A DNA stretch of 64,000 bases from Dethiobacter sp. (GTDB lineage Bacteria; Bacillota; Dethiobacteria; Dethiobacterales; Dethiobacteraceae): contig DYEY01000057.1 in the NCBI GenBank assembly GCA_020725465.1, positions 22,801 to 86,800 of the forward strand. The letters run 5' to 3'. Made by a program: the position numbers and the translations under genes. The stretch's first letter is position 1, and each line of letters starts with the position of its first letter. Of this stretch, positions 34,759 to 43,940 are shown piece after piece. The notes under the pieces are model-generated. The model saw nothing but the letters and a program-made list of their open reading frames with translations, was not told the origin of the DNA and did no database searches.

Positions 34759-37161
34759 ATGAGAAAGATACGCAGTGCGGCAGTCCTTGGCGCCGGCACC
34801 ATGGGGGCGGGCATCGCCGCTCACCTGGCCAATGTCGGTATTTCCTGCCTGGTGCTGGATATCGTGCCGCCGTCCATGACGGAAGAGGAAAAGCAGGCGG
34901 GGATTTCGCCGGATGACCGTAAATTTCGTAATAAACTGGCAACCCTGGGGATAGAAAACCTGAAAAAGGCTAAGCCGTCTCCTCTTTATGACGCTGCCGA
35001 CGTTGCCCTGCTCACCCCGGGCAACCTTGAGGACGATCTGGAGAAAATCAAAGAAGTGGACTGGGTCATAGAAGTGGTGGCCGAGAACATGGCTATCAAG
35101 AAGGGCCTGTATGCACGGATTGAAAAGTTCTGGAAGCCCGGCACCATTGTCAGCACCAACACCTCGGGCCTCTCGGTAAACGAAATGGTGGCTGATTGTT
35201 CCCCGGAGTTCCGCAAATACTTCCTTGGCACCCATTTCTTTAACCCGCCGCGGTATATGAAACTGCTGGAGATCATTCCGGCGAAAGATACCGACCCGGC
35301 CATCGTGGAGTTTATGAAAGACTTTGCGGACCGGGTGCTGGGCAAGGGAGTGGTTATGGCCAAGGACACGCCGAACTTCATCGGCAACCGCATTGGTGTG
35401 TACGGCCTCATGGCTACGCTGGAGGCCATGGCTGCCGTGGGTATGACTGTGGAGGAAGTGGACGCCGTCACCGGGCCGGCCATGGGCCGCCCCAAGAGCG
35501 CCACTTTCCGCACCCTGGACCTGGTGGGTCTTGACATCTTTCTGAATGTGGCTAGGAACGTGGGGGATAAAGTAACCGAACCATGGGAAGTTGAGATTTT
35601 CAAAGCCCCCGCATTTCTGCAGGAGATGCTAAACAGGCGCTGGCTGGGTGACAAGACCGGCCAGGGATTCTATAAAAAAGTTAAGGAAAACGGGAAAAAG
35701 GAAATCCTGTCCCTTGACCTGGCCACTCTGGAGTACAAGCCGCAGCAGAAAGCCAAGTTTAAAAGCCTGGAGGCCACCAAGGCTGCTGCTTCGGTGCCCG
35801 AACGCCTGAAGGTGCTGGCAGGGAGCGACGACAAGGCTGGCCAGTTCGCCTGGCTGGTTTTGCGCGATGTGCTTTGCTATGCTGCCCTGAAAGCGGAAGA
35901 AATCGCCGATGATATCGTTAATATAGACAAGGCGATGTGCTGGGGCTTTAACTGGGAAATTGGCCCCTTTGAAACCTGGGATGCCCTCGGAGTGAAAGAG
36001 ACCGCAGCGCGGATTGAAAAAGACGGTAAAACGGTCCCGCCCCTGGTCAGGGAAATGCTGGATGCCGGTTTTGAAACCTTCTATAAGAAAGAAAACGGCA
36101 AAAGACTCTTTTATGACTTTAAAACAAAATCTTACCGGCCGGTGGAAGTGCCCTTCGGAACTATCAACCTTACCGATATTAAGGAAGCGGGCAAAGTGGT
36201 CAAGTCCAACCAGGCGGCGAGCCTCATCGACATCGGCGACGGCGTGGCCTGCCTTGAACTTCACCCCCTGCGCCAGGCTATCGGCCCTGACCTGATCACC
36301 ATGTTTTTGCGGGCAGCTGAGGAAGTGGAGAAGAACTTTGACGGCCTGATCCTGACCAGCCTGGCCAGAAACTTCTGTGTCGGTGCCAACCTGATGCTGG
36401 TTTTAATGGCTGCCCAGGCTGATGAATGGGATGAAATCGACCTTATCGCCATGCAGCTGCAGAACGCTCTGATGCGGCTGAAATACATGGAAAAACCAGT
36501 GGTGGGAGCGCCGGCCGGCATGGCCCTGGGCGGCGGCTATGAAATTCTGGCCCACTGCGACCGGGTGCTGGCGGCGGCCGAGACTTATATGGGCCTGGTT
36601 GAGCTGGGTGTGGGCGTTATCCCCGCCGGCGGCGGCTGCAAAGAAATGGCCCTCCGCGCTGCGGAAAACGTTATGGACAACGAAGCGGTGGATCTGTTCC
36701 CTCTGCTGTCGGCCAATTTCATGACAGTGGCCCAGGCCAAGGTGGCCACCAGCGCCAAGGAAGCGGTAAAACTGGGTTACCTGCGTCCCCGCGACGGCTT
36801 TGTGGTAAACCAGGACCGCCTGGTTTACGACGCCAAGCAGCTGGTTTTGTCCATGCTGCAGGCAGGTTATAAGCCGCCTGTGCAGCGCAAGATCCGCGTG
36901 GTGGGAGAAACCGGTTTTGCCACTATCAGGGCGGGTATTTACGGCATGAAGGAAGGACGCTTCATTTCCGCATATGATGCCTACCTGGCCGAGAAACTGG
37001 CATACGTAATGTGCGGCGGCAAAGTGGCGGCCAATACCTGGGTTACGGAGCAGTACCTGCTTGACCTGGAGCGCGAAATGTTCGTGCACCTGTGCCAGCA
37101 GCCCAAGTCCCAGGAGCGGATGGCCGGCCTGCTGAAAACGGGCAAGCCGCTGCGTAACTAA
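34759..37161 (+). CDS. fadN: 3-Hydroxyacyl-CoA dehydrogenase / enoyl-CoA hydratase (FadN type)
   Basis: 800 residues. The N-terminal half is the NAD-binding dehydrogenase (VLGAGTMGAGIAAHLANVG; FLGTHFFNPPRYMKLLEI; GNRIGVYG), and the C-terminal third is a crotonase fold (VVGAPAGMALGGGYEI; ELGVGVIPAGGG). This domain order is that of Bacillus FadN, opposite to E. coli FadB. It hydrates enoyl-CoA and oxidises 3-hydroxyacyl-CoA in beta-oxidation. First gene of the fadN-fadA-fadE operon. ATG 34759 after AAAGGAGG; an upstream GTG-type extension is unlikely. Confidence 0.93.
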   Translation: MRKIRSAAVLGAGTMGAGIAAHLANVGISCLVLDIVPPSMTEEEKQAGISPDDRKFRNKLATLGIENLKKAKPSPLYDAADVALLTPGNLEDDLEKIKEVDWVIEVVAENMAIKKGLYARIEKFWKPGTIVSTNTSGLSVNEMVADCSPEFRKYFLGTHFFNPPRYMKLLEIIPAKDTDPAIVEFMKDFADRVLGKGVVMAKDTPNFIGNRIGVYGLMATLEAMAAVGMTVEEVDAVTGPAMGRPKSATFRTLDLVGLDIFLNVARNVGDKVTEPWEVEIFKAPAFLQEMLNRRWLGDKTGQGFYKKVKENGKKEILSLDLATLEYKPQQKAKFKSLEATKAAASVPERLKVLAGSDDKAGQFAWLVLRDVLCYAALKAEEIADDIVNIDKAMCWGFNWEIGPFETWDALGVKETAARIEKDGKTVPPLVREMLDAGFETFYKKENGKRLFYDFKTKSYRPVEVPFGTINLTDIKEAGKVVKSNQAASLIDIGDGVACLELHPLRQAIGPDLITMFLRAAEEVEKNFDGLILTSLARNFCVGANLMLVLMAAQADEWDEIDLIAMQLQNALMRLKYMEKPVVGAPAGMALGGGYEILAHCDRVLAAAETYMGLVELGVGVIPAGGGCKEMALRAAENVMDNEAVDLFPLLSANFMTVAQAKVATSAKEAVKLGYLRPRDGFVVNQDRLVYDAKQLVLSMLQAGYKPPVQRKIRVVGETGFATIRAGIYGMKEGRFISAYDAYLAEKLAYVMCGGKVAANTWVTEQYLLDLEREMFVHLCQQPKSQERMAGLLKTGKPLRN

Positions 37162-37187
37162 AATAACGAGAGATGGGAGGTATAGAT

Positions 37188-38363
37188 ATGAAAGAGGCGG
37201 TGATTGTTTCTGCGGTCCGCACTCCGGTGGGCAGGTCCAGAAGAGGCGGCCTTAAAGATACCCGTCCCGACGACCTGGCGGCCCTGGTGCTGGCTGAAGC
37301 GGTGCGCCGTGCCGGTGTGGATGCTGCCATAGTAGACGATATAGTCCTGGGCTGCGCTTTCCCTGAAGCGGAACAGGGCATGAACGTGGCCAGGATTGCG
37401 GCCCTGCGCGCCAAGCTCCCGCCGGAAGTTTCGGCGGTTACCGTGAACCGTTTTTGTGCCTCGGGCCTGGAAAGTATCGCCCTGGCCGCCGCCAAGATCC
37501 AGACCGGCATCTGCGAAGTGGTGCTGGCCGGCGGAGTGGAAAGCATGAGCATCGTCCCCATGGGCGGCAACAAGATGGCGGCCAACCCCACCCTGATGGA
37601 CGACTACCCGCAGGCTTACATGTCCATGGGCCTGACGGCGGAGCGGGTGGCAGAACGCTACAACGTATCCCGCGAGGACCAGGATATCTTTGCCGAGCGC
37701 AGCCACAGGCGGGCGGCAGCAGCCCTGGCGGAAGGGAAGTTTGCGGCGGAGACCGTCCCGGTGCCGGTAAAGGTGAGGTCCTTTGACAAGAGGGGCCGCC
37801 TGGTCATCAAAGAAGAATTGTTTACCGCGGACGACGGCGTGCGGGCCGACACCACCCTGAAAGGCCTGGCGGCGCTGCGCCCCGCCTTTATGCAGGGCGG
37901 TACGGTAACGGCCGGCAACTCGTCCCAGACCAGTGATGGTGCTGCGGCGGTACTCCTGATGTCCCGCGAAAAAGCAGAGCAGCTGGGTCTTAAGCCTATG
38001 GCCGTTTTCCGCGGCTATGCCGTGGGCGGAGTGGAAGCGGACGTCATGGGTATCGGACCGGTGGTGGCCATTCCCCGGCTTTTGAAATACGCCGGCCTAA
38101 ACAAAGACCAGGTTGATCTCTTTGAATTAAACGAAGCGTTTGCTGCCCAGGCTGTGGCCGTGGTCCGGACCCTGGGGCTGGATGAGGAGAAGGTCAACGT
38201 CAACGGCGGTGCCATTGCCCTCGGGCATCCCCTGGGCTGCACCGGTGCCAAGCTGACGGTTAGTCTGCTCCACGAGCTGGCGCGCCGCGGAGGGCGCTAT
38301 GGTGTGGTCAGCATGTGCATCGGCGGCGGTATGGGTGCCGCCGGCCTGTTCGAGTTGCTCTAA
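37188..38363 (+). CDS. fadA: Acetyl-CoA acyltransferase (thiolase)
   Basis: 391-residue thiolase. The acylated cysteine is Cys90 ([11 protein letters not shown]), the catalytic His is in [13 protein letters not shown] with the second Cys in MCIGGGMG, and NEAFAAQ is also kept. It cleaves 3-ketoacyl-CoA to acetyl-CoA in beta-oxidation. Start ATG 37188 after GGGAGG. Between fadN and fadE with short gaps (26 and 23 nt), so one transcript. Confidence 0.94.
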   Translation: MKEAVIVSAVRTPVGRSRRGGLKDTRPDDLAALVLAEAVRRAGVDAAIVDDIVLGCAFPEAEQGMNVARIAALRAKLPPEVSAVTVNRFCASGLESIALAAAKIQTGICEVVLAGGVESMSIVPMGGNKMAANPTLMDDYPQAYMSMGLTAERVAERYNVSREDQDIFAERSHRRAAAALAEGKFAAETVPVPVKVRSFDKRGRLVIKEELFTADDGVRADTTLKGLAALRPAFMQGGTVTAGNSSQTSDGAAAVLLMSREKAEQLGLKPMAVFRGYAVGGVEADVMGIGPVVAIPRLLKYAGLNKDQVDLFELNEAFAAQAVAVVRTLGLDEEKVNVNGGAIALGHPLGCTGAKLTVSLLHELARRGGRYGVVSMCIGGGMGAAGLFELL

Positions 38364-38386
38364 ACCAACAGAAAGGAGAATGAAAA

Positions 38387-40165
38387 ATGAGTGAACTGAT
38401 TAAAGGGTCGGCTTTTCTGACCTCAAAAGTCAGCCCGGACCAGGTTTTCACCCCGGAAGACTTTAGCGACATGCACCGCATGGTGGCCGACACGGTGGCC
38501 AGTTTTATAAAGGAAAAAGTGATGCCGGTCAGCGATGCCGTGGAAAAAATGGAGGAGGGCGTAACGGTAGGCCTGCTCCGGCAGGCCGGCGAGCTGGGCA
38601 TGCTGGGCGCCGATATTCCGGAAAAATACGGCGGGGCCGAGATGGACAAAATATCCTCCTTCATCATCACCGAGCAGATGACCCGCGGCGGTTCCTTTGC
38701 TGTGGCTTTCGGAGCCCACACCGGCATCGGCACCCTGCCCATCCTCTACTTCGGCACCGAGGAGCAGAAGCAAAAATACCTGCCGGGCCTGGCCAGCGGC
38801 GAAAAAGTGGCCGCTTATGCCCTGACCGAACCGGAAGCCGGTTCCGACGCTCTTAACGCCAAGACCAAAGCGGTGCTGAGTGAAGACGGCAGGTACTATA
38901 TCCTAAACGGCACCAAGCAGTTCATCACCAACGCCGCCTGGGCCGATGTCATTGTCACCTACGCCAAGGTGGACGGGGAGCATTTCACCGCCTTCATAGT
39001 TGACCGGAATACCCCCGGCGTCAGCATTGGCCTGGAAGAGCACAAGATGGGCATCAAGGGTTCCTCCACCTGCTCAGTTATCCTTGAAGACGCCAAAGTG
39101 CCTGTGGAGAACGTGCTCTGGAAAGTCGGCAAAGGACACCAGGTGGCATTCAACATCTTAAACATCGGCCGCTACAAGCTGGGTGTGGGTTGCATCGGCG
39201 CCTCCAAGCTGGCCATCGAGCTGGCGGCAAAATATGCCCAGGAGCGCCAGCAGTTCAACATGCCAATCGCTAAATTCGGCATGATCAAGAACAAAATCGC
39301 TGAAATGGCGATCCGTAACTACGTTAACGAGAGCCTGTGCTACCGCACCGGCGGCCTGATCCAGGACCTGGTGCACACCATTGATCTGGATGCGGAAGAC
39401 GCCGGCCAGAAAGTGACCGAAGGCTTCCAGGAGTACGCCGTTGAGTGCTCCGTGGCCAAAATTGTGGGTTCTGAAGTGCTGGACTTCATCGCCGACGAAG
39501 CGGTGCAGATTCACGGAGGCTACGGCTACAGCCAGGAATACATGGTGGAGCGGATTTACCGTGACAGCCGCATCAACCGGCTTTTTGAAGGCACCAACGA
39601 AATCAACCGCCTGATTATTCCGGCCACGCTGATGCGCAAAGCCCAGAAAGGTGAGATCCCCCTCATCCAGGCGGCCATGAAGCTGCAGGAAGAGCTGCTG
39701 ATGCCCATGTTCCCTGAGGAATCGGACGAACCTCTGGCCAGGGAAGAGCAGGCCATCGAGAACCTGAAGAAAGTCTTCCTGGTGGTGGCGGGCACCGCCG
39801 CCCAGAAGCTGGGCGAGAAGATGATCCGCGAGCAGGAGATTCTCGGCCGCATGGCCGATATGGTCTGTGAAATCTTCGGCGCCGAAAGCGCCCTGTTGCG
39901 TGCCAGGAAGATCCTGAACAACAAGGGTGAAGCGGCGGCGGCACTGGCCATCAAAATGACAACCTGTTATGTAAATGACCTGGTGCCCCGTTTTGACGCC
40001 TGGGCGAAAGAGGTCATTGCCGCCCTGGAAGAAGGGGACACCAAGCGGACCATGTTCACCGTGCTGAAAAAACTCACCCGCTTTGAGCCGGTAAACGGTT
40101 ATGCCCTGAAGAGGGAAATCGCCGACGCTGTTTATAAAGCCAACAAATACGTTGTGGTAGTCTGA
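38387..40165 (+). CDS. fadE: Acyl-CoA dehydrogenase (FadE type)
   Basis: 592 residues, the long VLCAD/FadE form with an extra C-terminal helical domain. The FAD and substrate motifs YALTEPEAGSDA and GYGYSQEYMVERIYRDSR are present, and the catalytic base is the Glu in RLFEGTNEINR. It makes trans-2-enoyl-CoA; electrons would pass to an electron-transfer flavoprotein, not seen here. Last gene of the operon, closed by a terminator. Confidence 0.93.
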   Translation: MSELIKGSAFLTSKVSPDQVFTPEDFSDMHRMVADTVASFIKEKVMPVSDAVEKMEEGVTVGLLRQAGELGMLGADIPEKYGGAEMDKISSFIITEQMTRGGSFAVAFGAHTGIGTLPILYFGTEEQKQKYLPGLASGEKVAAYALTEPEAGSDALNAKTKAVLSEDGRYYILNGTKQFITNAAWADVIVTYAKVDGEHFTAFIVDRNTPGVSIGLEEHKMGIKGSSTCSVILEDAKVPVENVLWKVGKGHQVAFNILNIGRYKLGVGCIGASKLAIELAAKYAQERQQFNMPIAKFGMIKNKIAEMAIRNYVNESLCYRTGGLIQDLVHTIDLDAEDAGQKVTEGFQEYAVECSVAKIVGSEVLDFIADEAVQIHGGYGYSQEYMVERIYRDSRINRLFEGTNEINRLIIPATLMRKAQKGEIPLIQAAMKLQEELLMPMFPEESDEPLAREEQAIENLKKVFLVVAGTAAQKLGEKMIREQEILGRMADMVCEIFGAESALLRARKILNNKGEAAAALAIKMTTCYVNDLVPRFDAWAKEVIAALEEGDTKRTMFTVLKKLTRFEPVNGYALKREIADAVYKANKYVVVV

Positions 40166-40179
40166 AAAACCAAAAATAT

Positions 40180-40211
40180 AGCCGCCTGAGGACAGGGGCG
40201 GCTTTTTTTTA
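40180..40211 (+). terminator. Terminator of the fad operon
   Basis: AGCCGCC (40180-40186) pairs with GGCGGCT (40197-40203), followed by eight T residues. Confidence 0.85.
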
Positions 40212-40241
40212 TTGGCATATAACACGTCAATTCGTTATAAT
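40212..40241 (+). promoter_or_regulatory. coaE promoter
   Basis: TTGGCA (40212-40217) and TATAAT (40236-40241) with 18-nt spacing, 25 nt before the coaE start. Confidence 0.65.
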
Positions 40242-40265
40242 AGTCTTGGAAAAGGAGGGGATTGG

Positions 40266-43169
40266 ATGCTTATCTTGGGGCTTACCGGAGGAATTGCAAC
40301 GGGCAAATCAACTGTGGCAGAAATGTTGGAAAAATTGGGTGCGTACCGTATTGACGCAGACCGGATCTCCAGAGAAGTTGTACAACCCGGCATGCCCGCC
40401 TGGAGGGCGATTGTAGACCATTTCGGACCGGGCGTTTTGTTCTTTAACAGGCAGCTGAACCGGCACGCTCTGGCCTCCATCATATTCCAGGATCCCAAAG
40501 AAAGGGCCAAGCTGGAAGAAATTACGCATCCGCCTATAAAGGATATAATTCGTGAACAAATTCTCATTGCGCGTAAATCCGGTGCCAAGGTGGCACTGCT
40601 GGAGGTACCGCTCCTGTATGAAACCGGTCTGGCGGTTCTTGCCGACAAAGTGGTGGTGGTGGTGGCCGACGAAGAAACCCAGATCCAAAGGATGCTGAAA
40701 CGCGACAACCTGAGTAGGGAAGAGGCCCGTCTGCGTATAAAGGCACAGATGTCCCTGGCCGAAAAAGTAAGGCAGGCTGACTACGTGATTTATAATACCG
40801 GAACACCCACTGAGCTGGAGACCCAGGTCAGGAATCTCTGGGAGGAGCTGTCAGCGCTGAAGCCGGCCGTCGCCGAAGCGCCGGAAAAAACCATCATCTG
40901 GAGTTCCGACAATGAACAGGTTGCCAGGGTAACAGATGAGGGAGTGGTGATACCGGTTGGCCCCGGTATTGCCAATATTACCGCCAAAACCAGTGAGGGC
41001 GGTTACAGCGCTTCCTGCCAGGTGAAGGTACAGGCTCCCCCGCAGCACTCCATCTTTGCCCTCTCCTGTGCCACCCCGCTTTTAACCGCCAGCAGCAACG
41101 AACGCGTAAATTTCCAGGTGTCGGTGCGGCCGGTGGCGGTAAAACAGCTGGGTTACGATTCCGTCAGCCTTAATGTGGCGGTATACGGCCCGGCGGAGGG
41201 CAAGGCGGAAATTAACGTACTGGAAGGCGGCCTAAGTTATGACGCCGCTGCCAGGGGTTACTGCGGCCCGACGGGAGGCTTTGCCATTCCAAAGGATTAC
41301 AGCGCAGATTTTGACTTCAGCGGCAATTTTGATACACCCGGACGCTACAATGTTGTTTTCACACTGGTAAACCTGGCAGACCAGGCCAGGATACTGGCCA
41401 CCTGCACCATCCAGATAGACGTTCAGGCGCCCCCCGAGTTTTCCGTCTACCAGCTGTCCGCGGACCTTACCGGCCTCCAGTTTGTGGCCGGAAGCGAAGG
41501 CACGGCAATTCCGTTGACCGTCAGGGCGTCTGAAGTGAAACAGTTGGGCTATGAAGCGTGCCGCCTCAACGTTGCTGTCACCGGACCGGCCGGCGCCAGG
41601 ATCGAGCTTTTGACCCAGCGGGACGGCGCCAAAGCAGATGCCGCCCTCACCGGTTATATCGGCCCCGCCAACGGGTTCCCCCTCAGGTATGATCATAACG
41701 AGACGTTTTATATAAACGTGCGGTCTGATACACCAGGTATTTATACCATACGTTTTTCCCTGGTAGACCTGCACGGCAACGCGGGAATTATCGCTGAAGA
41801 TACCATCAGCATTGAAGTGGAAAAAGCGCCTGAAGCCTCACTGTTTGAGTTTGTCTGTGACACCCGGGGACTGAGATTCATAGCGGGCAGCGAGACCGGC
41901 ACCGTAGTTCCCCTTACTGTCAGGCCAAAAGAAGTTAAAGATCTGGGCTATGAGCGGGTCAGGCTCAATGTGGCTGTGGACGAACGCCCGCCCCATGCCA
42001 CAGTTGAACTTATCACCACCGCCGGTGACGGGAGGACCCGGGACGCCGCGTCACTCGGGCATATCGGTCCGGCCGGGGGGTATACCATCAGTAAAGATTA
42101 TACACAAACCTTTGAACTGCTCACCCGCTTTGACAAGCCCGGTTATTATTCCATCGTTTTTTCGCTGGTGGACTTAAATGACGGGTTTAAGGAGATCTGC
42201 TCTTGCACCCTGGCGATTAACGTTGAAGCGGTGCCCGAACACTCGGTTTACGAGCTTTACTGTGACACCAGGGGTCTGAAATTCCTGGCGGGGGACGAAG
42301 AAGGCACCATGCTGCCGGTGATTATCAGGACAAAGGAAGTTAAGGACCTGGGATATGAAAGTGTCAGGTTCAATGTTACCGTGTCCCAACGGCCTCCCGG
42401 CGCCAAAGCCCAGCTGCTCACCAAGAGCGGGCGGGGCAGGGTTTACGACACGGCGCTCCTGGGTTACTGGGGGCCGGTAACCGGCTTCTCACTCAGCAAG
42501 GATTACACTGCCCAGGTGGATTTTACCGCCAAATTTGACACGGTGGGAGACTACCTCATCACACTGTCACTGGCAGACCTTAACGGCGAAACCGAATCTA
42601 TCGCCGTGCTGGAGTTGCCCATCAAAGTGGAACCTCAGCCGGAGCCCTCCGTTTATGAATTGGTTTGCGACCCAAGCGGCCTGTCTTTTGTGGCCGGGTC
42701 CGAGGCGGGAACGGTCCTGCCCGTAACCATCAGGCCGCTGGTGGTAAAGGATCTGGGCTATAAAAATGTAAAATTGTTTGTGGCCGTTACCAGGAAACCA
42801 GCCAGAGCGGCGGCCCACCTGCTGGTGGTAGGCGACGGCGGCAAACTGTTGGACGTAACGGAGCGCGGTTTCTTTGGGCCGGATGAAGGATTTGCCCTTA
42901 CGCCCGATTACCAGGAAACCATCGACCTGATAGCCAGGTTTGACACAGTGGGCACCTACACCATAACCTTTACCCTGGTTGACCTTAACAACAAACTGGC
43001 TACCATTGCCAGGAGGCGGGTCAATATTACGGTGGAGCTGGAAGCGGCAGACAGCGATATAACCGGCCTGGCGCTGGACAGAAAATCCGTTGTGCTCACA
43101 GCAGGCGGCCAGCCCGTAACACTGAAAGCTGTTCCGGTAAGGGCACAGCAGACGGAAAAGGACCACTAG
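40266..43169 (+). CDS. coaE: Dephospho-CoA kinase continuous with Ig-like/repeat insert
   Basis: 967 codons. Residues 1-206 are a complete CoaE: P-loop GLTGGIATGKST, DADRISREVV, EVPLLYETGL and RDNLSREEARLRI, the enzyme that phosphorylates dephospho-CoA in the cytoplasm. Without a stop it runs into the second half of a Big_2 Ig-like domain (IIWSSDNEQVARV to SASCQVKV), five repeats of 131-135 residues, and the first half of a Big_2 domain (DITGLALDRKSVVLTAGG), then ends EKDH. Ig-like repeats are normally outside the cell, yet there is no signal peptide. ATG 40266 after AAAGGAGGGG. Removing 757 codons gives a normal 210-residue CoaE. The kinase is probably active; the tail's effect is unknown. 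Confidence 0.9.
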   Translation: MLILGLTGGIATGKSTVAEMLEKLGAYRIDADRISREVVQPGMPAWRAIVDHFGPGVLFFNRQLNRHALASIIFQDPKERAKLEEITHPPIKDIIREQILIARKSGAKVALLEVPLLYETGLAVLADKVVVVVADEETQIQRMLKRDNLSREEARLRIKAQMSLAEKVRQADYVIYNTGTPTELETQVRNLWEELSALKPAVAEAPEKTIIWSSDNEQVARVTDEGVVIPVGPGIANITAKTSEGGYSASCQVKVQAPPQHSIFALSCATPLLTASSNERVNFQVSVRPVAVKQLGYDSVSLNVAVYGPAEGKAEINVLEGGLSYDAAARGYCGPTGGFAIPKDYSADFDFSGNFDTPGRYNVVFTLVNLADQARILATCTIQIDVQAPPEFSVYQLSADLTGLQFVAGSEGTAIPLTVRASEVKQLGYEACRLNVAVTGPAGARIELLTQRDGAKADAALTGYIGPANGFPLRYDHNETFYINVRSDTPGIYTIRFSLVDLHGNAGIIAEDTISIEVEKAPEASLFEFVCDTRGLRFIAGSETGTVVPLTVRPKEVKDLGYERVRLNVAVDERPPHATVELITTAGDGRTRDAASLGHIGPAGGYTISKDYTQTFELLTRFDKPGYYSIVFSLVDLNDGFKEICSCTLAINVEAVPEHSVYELYCDTRGLKFLAGDEEGTMLPVIIRTKEVKDLGYESVRFNVTVSQRPPGAKAQLLTKSGRGRVYDTALLGYWGPVTGFSLSKDYTAQVDFTAKFDTVGDYLITLSLADLNGETESIAVLELPIKVEPQPEPSVYELVCDPSGLSFVAGSEAGTVLPVTIRPLVVKDLGYKNVKLFVAVTRKPARAAAHLLVVGDGGKLLDVTERGFFGPDEGFALTPDYQETIDLIARFDTVGTYTITFTLVDLNNKLATIARRRVNITVELEAADSDITGLALDRKSVVLTAGGQPVTLKAVPVRAQQTEKDH
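40882..43152 (+). other. 2,271-bp in-frame insert within coaE, permuted Big_2 ends
   Basis: The unit begins at CGGAAAA (40882-40888), and the same 7 bp follow its end (43153-43159). Unit length 2,271 = 3 x 757. Excising it joins A-P-E-K-D-H-stop in frame and leaves one CGGAAAA. Joining its own ends gives Q-T-E-K-T-I-I-W, which rebuilds one complete Big_2 domain, so the unit is an endless reading frame if circular. It contains no recombinase, terminal inverted repeat or RNA motif that I can see. GC content and codon choice look like the neighbours, suggesting the donor is the same genome. Confidence 0.85.
41037..43043 (+). repeat. Five tandem ~135-residue repeats of unnamed type
   Basis: Repeat starts are at 41037, 41430, 41829, 42234 and 42639 (lengths 393, 399, 405, 405, 405 nt). 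Each begins P-E-x-S-V-Y-E-L, then GLxFxAGSExGT, a VKDLGYExVRLNVAV-like strand, GPxxGFxxxKDY, RFDTPGxYTIxFSLVDLN and ends near IxVE. The middle three are most alike; the first is most diverged. Most have a Cys early in the repeat (as VCD or YCD). The pattern suggests a beta-sandwich surface domain. I do not recognise a named family. Confidence 0.85.
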
Positions 43170-43194
43170 ACGGCAGAACTGACTGGAGAACAAG

Positions 43195-43893
43195 ATGAGA
43201 CAGCAGACCGGAAACAATATGATTCTTATCATGCTCTGCCTGTGTTGCGCTGTCCTGTTTCTGTTTTACACCAGGACGGCGCATTTCGGCAGGCTGTACT
43301 ACCCTTATCATTACAGGACAACCATCGAGTCATATGCCTTAAGAAATAAAGTTGACCCGCTCCTGGTGGCGGCGGTGATCCGTGTGGAAAGCAAGTTCCG
43401 TCCCGATGCCGTCTCACACAAGGGGGCTCTTGGGCTGATGCAGATCATGCCCGCCACCGCTGAGTGGATAGCGGGCCGCATTGGCGTAACAGGCTTCACG
43501 CCCGATATGCTGCTGGACCCCGAGGTCAACATCCGGTTTGGCACCTGGTACCTTTCCAGCCTGCACGATGAATTCGGCGGGAACCTGGCGGTGGTAATTG
43601 CCGCCTATAACGGCGGCAGAGGCCACGTGAGCCGCTGGCTCGAAGAAGGCACCTGGAACGGCAGTTACCAGGAGCGTAACCGCATCCCATTCACAGAAAC
43701 CCGCCTCTTTCTCCACCGGGTCTGGACCACTTACTGGCGCTACCGCCAGCTCTACCAACCCCCCGGCCATGCCCATATGACACAGGGGATGGTAAGGTTC
43801 TGTTGTTATCTCTGCCTTAGCCAACACTCAAAAATTTTTTGTTTCCCTGCCGCCAGGCAGGGAATTTTTATTGGCGGGACGAATAAAAGTTAA
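43195..43893 (+). CDS. Membrane-anchored lytic transglycosylase (SLT family)
   Basis: 232 residues. One N-terminal membrane anchor (residues 9-24), then a family-1 SLT domain: catalytic Glu in VIRVESKFRPDA, GALGLMQIMPATAEW, and AAYNGGRGHVSRW. It cuts peptidoglycan glycan strands outside the membrane. Homologues usually end soon after the WRYRQLY segment; here the frame continues about 45 residues through a Cys-rich tail and across a perfect terminator hairpin to a stop at 43893, so the original stop was probably lost. A coaE-then-transglycosylase order is common in related genomes. Confidence 0.88.
   Translation: MRQQTGNNMILIMLCLCCAVLFLFYTRTAHFGRLYYPYHYRTTIESYALRNKVDPLLVAAVIRVESKFRPDAVSHKGALGLMQIMPATAEWIAGRIGVTGFTPDMLLDPEVNIRFGTWYLSSLHDEFGGNLAVVIAAYNGGRGHVSRWLEEGTWNGSYQERNRIPFTETRLFLHRVWTTYWRYRQLYQPPGHAHMTQGMVRFCCYLCLSQHSKIFCFPAARQGIFIGGTNKS
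43843..43869 (+). terminator. Terminator inside the end of the transglycosylase frame
   Basis: TTCCCTGCC and GGCAGGGAA form a perfect 9-bp stem with loop GCCA, followed by TTTTTATT. It lies upstream of the annotated stop codon. Confidence 0.8.
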
Positions 43894-43940
43894 CAGTATA
43901 ATTTGAATTTTCCAAATATTTATATTCAGGAGGGGATTGC

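Noticed and set aside
39158..40225. 355-codon minus-strand frame opposite fadE
   Set aside because: Antisense to the conserved acyl-CoA dehydrogenase; no start signals.
40882..43152. Intein or group II intron within coaE
   Set aside because: No Hint, homing endonuclease or reverse transcriptase motifs; the insert lies at the extreme C-terminus and is made of Ig-like and repeat domains.
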